A model generated the notes under the pieces. That model did not search any database, was not told where the DNA came from, and saw only the letters and a list, made by a program, of their open reading frames with translations. From positions 37,794,578 through 37,858,577 of the forward strand of contig CM054141.1 in the NCBI GenBank assembly GCA_028751875.1: a stretch of 64,000 bases of DNA, written 5' to 3'. Position numbers and translations under genes: made by a program. This stretch comes from Rapana venosa (Eukaryota > Mollusca > Gastropoda > Neogastropoda > Muricidae). This document shows positions 55,966 through 64,000 of this stretch, in pieces (the stretch's first letter is position 1; every line of letters begins with the position of its first letter).

Positions 55966-56754
55966 TGTGTGTGTGTGTGTGTGTGTGTCCCTAGAGAAGC
56001 TGAGGTCTCTGATACTCTGCTCCCCAACGACCGCATAGACTATGGAACACTGTTTTGAACTCTCCTGTGGAGGCGGGCTTCTGGTATTCAGAGAATTCTT
56101 TCATAAATTTGTTCGGCTATGGACTTGAGGAAAGGTTATGAGCAAACAAATTCTGGAGGTGGGTGGGGGAGGGGGAGGGAGGGGTGTTAAAGACTTCTTC
56201 TGTCTGTCTGGTCAATTGTATACTGTCAGCGGTTTCATCACTCCTGAAAGAATGTTGAAAACTGTTTCCATTCTGAGTGCCATTTTCTCAGTGATGAAAT
56301 GTCTGCATCAGGTGAATCATATCAAGAGACACCTTCGTACATAGCAAAAGTGTGTGTAGGTGTACGTTGTTTTTTTCCACCTCCATCATTCTCTGCCTGG
56401 GAACCAAAACAAAATAAAAACAAAAACAACAAACACATTATTTGGCTTAAATTAGAAAAAAGCATTTTATTATCTTGACTGAGGTCTGTTTCTTCGCCAT
56501 GACACATGTGCGCGCACACACACTCCATCCATCCATCCATCCATCCACTTATCCGAACAGTTTTCTGTCTGATCAAACCATGACACAATACATGCTCTGT
56601 CCTGTTTTTGCTTCGTATTATTTTGTTTTGTTTGTTATTTCAAACTGTATCTTTAAGGAGAAACTCAAAATCAGATATCAAGGAGTTTCCTGACTTTCAA
56701 TGTTCTGTTGTCTTTTGTTTTCATCAGTTTCAATTTTATGTTTATTTTTTCCTG

Positions 56755-56820
56755 TTGTTTCTCAGCTATGTTTCTGACCACTTTTGCCCAGTTTTAAGGT
56801 ACCTGCATTCCGACTTAGTG
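56755..56820 (+). repeat. Block G fragment
   Basis: CTGACCACTTTTGCCCAGTTTTAAGGTACCTGCATTCCGAC-like text matches the second half of block G. Confidence 0.5.
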
Positions 56821-56835
56821 GAAAGAGAAAATAAA

Positions 56836-56937
56836 CAGTTTACTGTGGTATGTATGACCATGATCACCCAAGTCTTTTCAGCCAAAGTTAACGTTACTGA
56901 GTGAAAAAAACCTCCTCCTCCTCCTCCTGCTTCTTCT

Positions 56938-56972
<35 letters not shown>

Positions 56973-57223
56973 TTCTCCTCCTCTTTCACCTCATCCTTCT
57001 TCTCCTCTTTCTGGAATCAAATGGGCCGATGAAACAGTTTACCGTGGTATGTATGACCATGATCACCCAAGTCTTTTCAACCAAAGTTAACGTTACTGAG
57101 CGAAAACCCACCCTCCTCCTCCTCCTCCTGCTTCTTCTTCTTCTTCTTCTTCTCCTCCTCCTCCTCCTCCTCTTTCACCTCCTCCTCCTTCTTCTCCTCT
57201 TTCTGGAATCAAATGGGCTGATA
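56836..57223 (+). repeat. Tandem duplication, 199-bp period, with CTC/CTT tract
   Basis: CAGTTTACTGTGGTATGTAT (56836) recurs at 57035 as CAGTTTACCGTGGTATGTAT. Each is followed by CAAAGTTAACGTTACTGAG, a CTC/TTC trinucleotide tract and CTGGAATCAAATGGGC. Confidence 0.9.
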
Positions 57224-57549
57224 ATTATTCATATTTCCGCATTCACGATGTCACATCACAAAGCCTAGGAACGGAAGCAAGTCTGTAAGACAGTCTCGTT
57301 CCTCTGCTGGGGAGATTGTCGATGTCAGAACTAGCTAGTACAGCAAGCATGCAGCCCTTAAGATTTCAGGCTGTAGAGAATCCTGACAACAAGCGAGAAT
57401 AAGACTAGTTCCTGCAGCATCTACTGCCTCTACACTAAAATTGAGATGTATTTTCTATATCCAGACAAGAAAATTCTGCTCATTCCAAAAAAAAAGAAAA
57501 GAAACAAAAAGCAGCAGGTTGTCACTCTCAAGTAACCATACCTTGCGAT

Positions 57550-57900
57550 TCCACGAGGTCCGGGTGGCACGTGCCATGCAGTCAACAGGTGGCGCCCTCT
57601 GTCAGGTACGCGCGCTCTCGGCGCTTGCTTGCCGGAGAGCTAACGCGTGGTAGGTAAAGGACTCCCCCTGGCGACCCCCACTGGGCTATTTAGCTTGAAT
57701 AGGGGGAAGGGGAGATAACGAGATGGCAATTCCAGACTGTCAGCTTCTCGACACGCGCGCGCGCGCGCCGAACGAGCCAAAAACCAGTGACGTCACAGTG
57801 CACGAAGAGCGTGACGTAATAAAGAAGGCATCAAGAGAGCAAGGCACATCTCTTGAAGCCCACCCTTGCTTGACAACTCACACGACGGAGAAGAGAAGCT
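57550..57900. promoter_or_regulatory. CpG-rich segment with two CRE sites; promoter-like
   Basis: It is more CpG-rich than anything around it (CGCGCGCGCGCGCC at 57755-57768). A palindromic CRE TGACGTCA lies at 57788-57795 and a CRE-like TGACGTAA at 57812-57819. A CTCF-core-like CAGAGGGCGCCACCTG is on the minus strand near 57583-57598. No adjacent coding exon was found, so strand and target are unknown. Confidence 0.4.
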
Positions 57901-57926
57901 GGAGATTTGGGGGAGGTGGGGAGTGC

Positions 57927-57959
<33 letters not shown>

Positions 57960-58320
57960 GTAAACAAACCGTTTAAATATTTTATTGGAGTGACTTTTTT
58001 CTAACCCTCTTCGAGTTGGGAGGTTTTCCTTTTTTTTCTTTTTTTTTCTTTTTTTTTACGGTTCCAAAAGTTCTTCAAACCTGCGACACACACGGAGTTA
58101 GAGGACCACCCAGAAGTGGCTGAAGAGAGAGAAGGTGGAGAAGGAGAGAAGAGAGAGAGAGAAGAGAGAGAAACAGGGGTAGGAAAGGGTAGGTAGGAAT
58201 GGAGGTTAATGTTGTTGGCAGAGGGAGTCTGAGTGACAGCCCATGACTGTCGATCAAGAGCCGCCCCGAGTGATGAAGAATGCAAGGCTCCTTGAATGAT
58301 GGGCAACTCTGAGCACACCT
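57901..58320. repeat. GA- and T-rich low-complexity block
   Basis: (GA)n at 57931-57957, T runs at 58029-58058, GAGAGAGAAG at 58136-58172. No gene. Confidence 0.7.
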
Positions 58321-58700
58321 ACCTACCTACCTACCTACCTACCTTCTGGCCACCTCAGTCGAACCTGCTGCTCATCAGCACCCCCACACATCCCACACCC
58401 CTACCCCTACTCTCTTCTGCCTTCTAAACCCCCTACCCCACCCCACCCCACCCCTCCTCCCACGACCCCCCACACCCTTTGTCATTACCACCCTCCCATT
58501 TTCCAAACTTATCTACCTGTGCATGCCACCAGTACTTCCCCTGGCAGAGGCGCACCTGCACTGATAAGGTCTGATCGGCTATATACATCCCCCCGTCATC
58601 TGAAATCTTGGACCATCGTTCATCCGCGGCCGCCACTCCTCGTCTGATTTTTCCCCAGGGAGTGATTTATCCCTGGATGGTTCTCTGCGACTTAGTAGGG
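58318..58700. other. CTAC repeat and C-rich spacer
   Basis: (CTAC)n at 58318-58343, then C-rich DNA with CCCCACCCCA repeats. The frames are low-complexity. Confidence 0.6.
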
Positions 58701-58713
58701 TCTTTCCCAGAGA

Positions 58714-58737
58714 GCCAGAGAGAGAGAGAGAGAGAGC

Positions 58738-58792
<55 letters not shown>

Positions 58793-58834
58793 TGTGTTTT
58801 GTGTGTGTGGTGTGTGTGTGTGTGTGTGTGGTGT
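58714..58834. repeat. GA then GT microsatellites
   Basis: About 76 bp of GA with one CTAG interruption, then GT tract. Confidence 0.9.
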
Positions 58835-58986
58835 GACGTTTCTTGAGTCATAATTGTCTGTTTCTACGCGTGTTGAATTTGTAAACTTATATACATGCTT
58901 GAAGGGAAGGTCTTCTTCACTCATTCATGATTCGCTCACACTCTGAAGTCAGAATGTAGGGGACATTTCTGGGATAAGTTCTTGGA

Positions 58987-59147
<161 letters not shown>

Positions 59148-59388
59148 AGAAAACAGCAGCAGCAGAATAATTATTCACATGCAGCAGCAGCAGTCACGGT
59201 AGCGTCCAAGGCAATCACAGAAAAACTAAATACACCCACGTAAACATGATTGTGTTGTTCTTATTACATACAAGAATTCGACGTGAAAACACTCGTAACT
59301 GCACTTTATAAAAAAAAAAAGACATTCTGGCTGTTGACACTCTCATGATTGTATTGTACACAGAGACTAGAAATTGAAAGTTGTCTGC

Positions 59389-59391
<3 letters not shown>

Positions 59392-59446
<55 letters not shown>
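59392..59446. repeat. GT microsatellite
   Basis: About 27 GT units. Confidence 0.95.
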
Positions 59447-59447
<1 letters not shown>

Positions 59448-59539
59448 GGTTTGCATGCTTCTTTCGTTTGCTGACTGCTGATCAGGAACAACAGTCAATA
59501 CTTCCTTTTGGTGTTATATAATTATAGGTCAGGTATTGG

Positions 59540-59600
59540 AAATAATAATAATAATAATAATAATATATGGAATTTATATAGCGCTGAATCTTGTAATGAC
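59540..59600 (+). mobile_element. Family D 5' fragment
   Basis: (AAT)n followed by GGAATTTATATAGCGCTGAA, truncated after ~20 bp of family sequence. Confidence 0.6.
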
Positions 59601-60705
59601 GATTCTTTAGAGATCTTTCCTCTATCATTTTCTGAACACTCATTTCAAGCACACAAAAAAGACAACAAGTACAACAACAAAAAGAAACAAATAAAACAAC
59701 AAAAACCAAATCAAAGCAACAAATAAACAAACCCAGCAACAAAAAGCTATTGTACGTAAATGGTAATTACAGAAAATGTCCATTTACACTTTCGTTTATT
59801 CCTTGTTTGGGTGGGTGGGGAGGGTTGTTATGTTTTGTTTTGGTTTGCTCTTTGTTATTTGTTTGTTTTTGTCACCTGCATTCTTTGAATAATTTTTGCT
59901 CATCAAGATATGTATTTCCTGTCATTACTCTGTGCCGTTAATGGGTAAAAATGCAAATTCAGTATCTTTCGTCATCATGATTATCACCACCACCACCACC
60001 ACCACCACTGCCGTTGTCAACATCGTCCTTAGCAACAGTAGGAGCAGCAGCAGCAAGCTGCAGCATCGTCGTCGTCATCATCATCGTCATTTGCTATTGG
60101 CGTTGGTCTTGTTGTGATGGTTGTGGCAATGAGGAAGGAGAAGGAAGAGGAAGAGAAGAAGAAGAAGTTTTCTTGTTTTGTTTTTGTCTTTCCCTTGTAT
60201 TTCATCTTTCTTTTTTTCTTTCTGTCTTTCTTTCTTTTTTTGTTTTTAGCCTTTCATTTCTTGCGCTATGATTGATGGTCTACTAAAGCAAAAATATCTT
60301 CTTAGGCAAGTAACTTAAGTGACACTGAAAACAGTTGAAACTCCAAAGAGGTTTCTGTTGCCTCCAACTTTATTTATTTATTAGTAAAGAGTTATCATGT
60401 TTTTCTCATAGAGACAGTGACAATTATTTGTTGGTGACTAATGATCGCTGTCTGCCATCAAATCTTCCCCTTCATCCACCATCCCTTTAAAAAAGAAAAC
60501 CCAATCAAAACCAAAAGTAGAAAATATAAACAAGAACAAGAACTGATCAACAATAACAACAGCATGAACAAGAAGAACAACAATAAAGAAAACTTGTAAC
60601 GGACAACTCGGTAACCACAAATGATTACAACAACAACAACAAAAGCAACAATAGGTCAGTATATTACTGATGGAAGGGAACAGGGGAGATGGGAAGTAGA
60701 GTGTG

Positions 60706-60706
<1 letters not shown>
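59601..60706. other. Spacer; trinucleotide-rich, no gene
   Basis: ACC, AGC, GAAG and AAC-rich patches (59987-60010, 60040-60060, 60135-60170, 60535-60650). No supported feature. Confidence 0.5.

Positions 60707-60782
<76 letters not shown>
60707..60782. repeat. 76-nt poly(dG) tract
   Basis: Pure G run preceded by GTGTGTT. No SINE head follows it here. Confidence 0.85.
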
Positions 60783-60783
<1 letters not shown>

Positions 60784-61188
60784 GCTAGTTTTTAGTGAGT
60801 GATTAGCGATGAAGTCTACTTGTTATTTATTTTCAGTATTGTGTCTTTTTGGTGTGTTGAAAATGAATGTTGTGTGATGATGATGAAAGGGGGTGGGGGT
60901 GGGGGGTATTGCAAGATAATGTCAGCTCATTTTTCAATTTAAAAAAATTACACAAATGTCATGCGTTTTGATTGGTATTATGCTTAACAAAAAAAGCACA
61001 AAAAAGAAAATGAAAAGTTCTCATTATTTGACCACTACTAGCAACAACCACAAGAACCGTAGCAACACCGCCACCAACAATAATGACGATAATGAGACAA
61101 CAACTATAAGAATATGATGACAATTGTGATAATAGCAACAACGATGATTATGAACAGGAAGAAGAATATTTATTTATTTATTTTATTC

Positions 61189-61503
61189 TTTTATATCGAG
61201 GATAATGGAACAAGCACTTATGTGCTTTTTTACATCCAGTCCCCGTGTGTATGCGGATTTGTGAATTCTGTCATCTATTCCCACCGGCACACAATGGCCT
61301 ACTCTTACGAAAAGCGGAACAGGATTTAACGTGTGCGCAAGATGTTCTGCGTGCGTTCGCACACGGGACCTCGGTTTATAGTCTCATCCGAAGGACTTTT
61401 GGGGAAGAGTGGAGTCTTCCAGAGGAAATATCCCCTTGAACGGGAATCGAACCCGGGTCGTCAGATTGCGAGCGCAATGTTCTGACCACTAGGCTATACC
61501 AGT
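61189..61503 (-). mobile_element. SINE-B copy 11, best full-length copy
   Basis: On the minus strand: TGGTATAGCCTAGTGGTCAG (A box), GACGACCCGGGTTCGATTCC (B box), a ~200-bp body and tail TTGTTCCATTATCCTCGATA. The tRNA-like head does not fold as a whole tRNA that I can confirm, and the fused body marks it as a SINE, not a tRNA gene. Confidence 0.88.
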
Positions 61504-61509
61504 AGGCAA

Positions 61510-61848
61510 GAGCAGAGGGAGAAGAAGAAGAAGAAGAAGAAGAAGAAATAGAAGAAGAAGAAAGAGGAGGAGGAGGAAAGGACGTAGCCAGACAAAATAC
61601 TACCCCCACCACGATCACCACCATCACCACCATCACCACTAACAACAACAAGCAATAACCACAGCGATAACAACATAATAAGAAGTGTGACAAGAATGAC
61701 ATCGGTAAGATAAACAAGCAAGCAAAGAAACAAGGAACAACAGCAATGACAACAATAGAGCAAAACAATAATTATTATATTACCCCCCAACATATCATCA
61801 CACCCCAGTGCAGTCTTCATGAGAGAGAGAGAGAGAGAGGAGAGAGAG

Positions 61849-61902
<54 letters not shown>

Positions 61903-62060
61903 AAGATAGACAGTCAGCCAGCCAGACAAACTGACTGACAGACAGACACACAGACAGACAGATACTGAAAGAAAGACAGAAACAGACAAGCAAACAGTCC
62001 CAACACACACAGACACGCAGACCCAGAAACACAGACACAGACACAGAAACACATAGAGAC
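61510..62060. repeat. GAA, CAC, GA and GACA simple repeats
   Basis: (GAA)n at 61522-61575, (CAC)n near 61610-61640, (GA)n at 61821-61870 and (CAGA)n at 61869-62050. Confidence 0.8.
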
Positions 62061-62084
62061 AGATGACCGACTGAACGCTAAAGG

Positions 62085-62220
62085 GGTAGGTGTGTGTATG
62101 TGTGTGTGTGCGTGCGCGCGCGCGTGTGTGTGTAGTGTGTGTTGAGGGGGGGGGGGGGGGGGGGGGGTAGGGGGTGGAGCGGAAGGGAGGGGGGCGTGAA
62201 GGGAAGGGAAAGGGAAAGGG
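62085..62220. repeat. GT/CG and poly-G low-complexity block
   Basis: (GT)n, CGCGCGCG, a G run at about 62145-62167 and GGGAAGGGAAAGGG. Confidence 0.8.
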
Positions 62221-62598
62221 TAGTTTAGAAGGAAGTTTTCTAATTTTGACACTTCGCGCTAATCATAGCCTGGGTTTCAAGCTTGCTCCGTGGCAATGAC
62301 CCGAAATGCCGAGGAAATAAGGTTCTGGAGAGAGCATGCCAGGAACAATTGAGGTTTCGACACCACAGGAACACCCCTCCCCCCACCCCCACCCACACAC
62401 CCCACCATCTATCACCCTCGCCCCTCCCCCATTCCCTGTCCTCCTTCTTCTTCCCCCATTCCCCCTTCTCTCTAAAAAAAAAAAAAAAAATTAAAAACCT
62501 TTTCGCGCGTCTGTTGGCAGCGTAAGAAACAAGACTTCGCATCATATTGCCGAGTTGAGCCTACTAGGCCTACTACTAAGACCTGTCGTTGACGAATT

Positions 62599-63460
62599 GG
62601 GGGGGGGGGGGTGAGGGGGGGTATGATGGGTTGGATAGAGGTCGTGGGTGTTCGTGGGTGGTGGGTGGTAGGTTGTGGTGGGTGGTAGGTTGTAGGTGGT
62701 GGGTAGTTGGTGGTAGGTAGTAGGTGGTTGTGGTGGGTGTTGTGGGTTGTTGTGGTTGGTTGTGGGTGGTTGTGGTGATGGTGGTGGGTGGTTGTGATGG
62801 TGGTTGGTTGTGGGTGGTTGTGGTGATGGATGGTGGGTGGCTGTGATGGTGGTTGTGGTAGGTGGTGGGTGTGGGTGGTGGTAGGTTGTAGGTGGTGTGT
62901 GGTTGTAGAGGTTGGTGGTTGTGGTAGGTGGTGGGTGGTGGTGGTTGGTTGTGGGTGGTTGTGGTGATGGGTGGTGGGTGGTGGTGGTTGTAGGTAGTGG
63001 GCGGCTGTACTGGGTTGTGGGTGGTTGTGGTGGTGGTTGTGGTGGTAGTTATGGTGGTGGTGATGGTTGTGGTGGTGATGTTGGTAGTGGTTGTGGTGGT
63101 GATGTTGGTAGTGGTTGTGGTGGTGATGGTGATAGAGATGATGGTTGTGGTGATGGTTTGTTGTTGGTGTCGTGGTGGTGGTGTTGGTGTGATGGTTGTC
63201 GTGGTTGTGGTGGTGGTGGTGGTGGTTTGGGTGGTGATGGGGATGGGATGGTGAGGGTGATGGGGTGATGAAGGTGATGTTTATGAGGGCGGTGGGGGTT
63301 GTAACGATGGTAGTGATGATGATGGTGATAGTGACTGTAATGGTGGTGGTGGTGGTAATTGTGGTGGTGATGGTTGTAATGGTGGTGGTGATGTGGGAGA
63401 ACGTAAGGAGGAAAGAAAGAGGAGGGGGTGGGGGGGGGGGGGGGGGGAGGAGAAGGACGG
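62599..63460. repeat. G/T-rich minisatellite-like tract (~860 bp)
   Basis: It begins and ends with G runs and is filled with GGTGGTTGTGGTGATGG-type variants. The complement gives a 356-codon His/Thr/Pro-rich frame that is a by-product of the repeat. A strongly strand-asymmetric block. Confidence 0.88.
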
Positions 63461-63544
63461 AAGTTGGGTAGTTAGGCTGCACACCGGTATTAATTTGTGG
63501 GTCATGAGAGTGCGAGTTGGAAAAAATATTGGTGATTTCCACAT

Positions 63545-63945
63545 ATTTTTTTAAGTATGAAAAAATGCACTATGCATTTGTTTTTGGGATTGAGGACATA
63601 GAGCAATACCAGATAGTCATAAGAAAGTTGGAAATAACCATCAAATGAGGATTGCCTGTATTCCTACAGCGTTGATCCCGCGCATGCACATTGCGGTAAG
63701 GAAGCTACCAGACAACAAAGGACTGAGGGGGTACAATGTTTGCCGAAAAATTAAAAAATTTCAAACCTACCAAATTTGTTCGAAATCACATGAGTTTTGA
63801 GTCAGAGGCTAGTCTTTCACAAAAAGTGTTTTTTTTTTTTTAATTTCTGAGGATGCCTTAGTATGTGCGGTATGAATATAAGAGTCACATAGAAAAACAG
63901 AAGGAAAAAAGTGACTTTTTAATACCGATGTGCGGCCTTAAGGTG
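63545..63945 (-). repeat. Family E interspersed repeat, copy 2
   Basis: The plus read contains GGGATTGAGGACATAGAGCA, AATGAGGATTGCCTGTA-like text, GGACTGAGGGGGTACAATGT and GGATGCCTTAGTATGTGC, the reverse complement of blocks at 20990-21400. Class unknown. Confidence 0.7.
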
Positions 63946-64000
63946 GGATGCTCAAAGATGGTAGTATGTGTGTGCGTGTGCGCGCTTGCTTGCGTGCGTG
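63946..64000. repeat. GT/GC microsatellite at right edge
   Basis: GTGTGTGCGTGTGCGCGC-type repeat continuing beyond the window. Confidence 0.8.

Noticed and set aside
61437..61503. tRNA gene with A and B boxes
   Set aside because: The head is joined to the SINE-B body and tail found at many sites; no independent cloverleaf could be confirmed.
62472..63542. 356-codon His/Thr/Pro-rich minus frame
   Set aside because: Low-complexity G/T repeat; no domain, no splice sites, no codon pattern.

Overview
This is a eukaryotic genomic window. It has intron-rich host genes with GT-AG junctions, many tRNA-derived SINEs, LTR and non-LTR retroelements, and very abundant microsatellites. The SINE architecture (tRNA head, shared central block, exchangeable 3' tails) and the protein sequences suggest a mollusc, probably a gastropod. 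That assignment is inference; nothing here names a species.

Two host genes are certain. On the minus strand, from 16598 down past the left edge, lies PFAS (phosphoribosylformylglycinamidine synthase, step 4 of de novo purine synthesis). Thirteen coding exons joined in phase give the first 716 residues; the C-terminal half, including the glutaminase domain, lies off the window. On the plus strand, 39712-54583 is GTF3A (TFIIIA): eight coding exons, 474 residues, nine C2H2 fingers and a long single-exon C-terminal tail. The genes are divergently oriented with about 20-23 kb of repeat-rich DNA between their starts. I found no other intact host gene. A CpG- and CRE-containing stretch at 57550-57900 may be a promoter for something to the right or an enhancer.

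The large last intron of the visible PFAS segment (181-6451) holds a complete Ty3/Gypsy-type LTR retrotransposon with 219-bp LTRs that read identical and a perfect 5-bp target duplication, but with a badly broken gag-pol. GTF3A intron 1 holds an antisense APE-type LINE with a continuous 819-codon RT frame. The spacer holds degraded LINE 3' ends and a 24-bp minisatellite (26300-27020).

Short repeats fall into families defined here by internal comparison. SINE-A is a tRNA/5S rRNA chimera (three copies with target duplications). SINE-B has a tRNA head and a tail ending in a TTATCC-type block (a dozen or more copies). SINE-C is about 840 bp long with a deletion derivative. Family D starts with a TATATAGCGC block and contains a CA tract. 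Family E is an unclassified inverted pair. SINE-F shares its central block with SINE-B. Block G is a 3' module often fused to SINE-B. Homopolymer G/C tracts reach 101, 204 and 76 nt.
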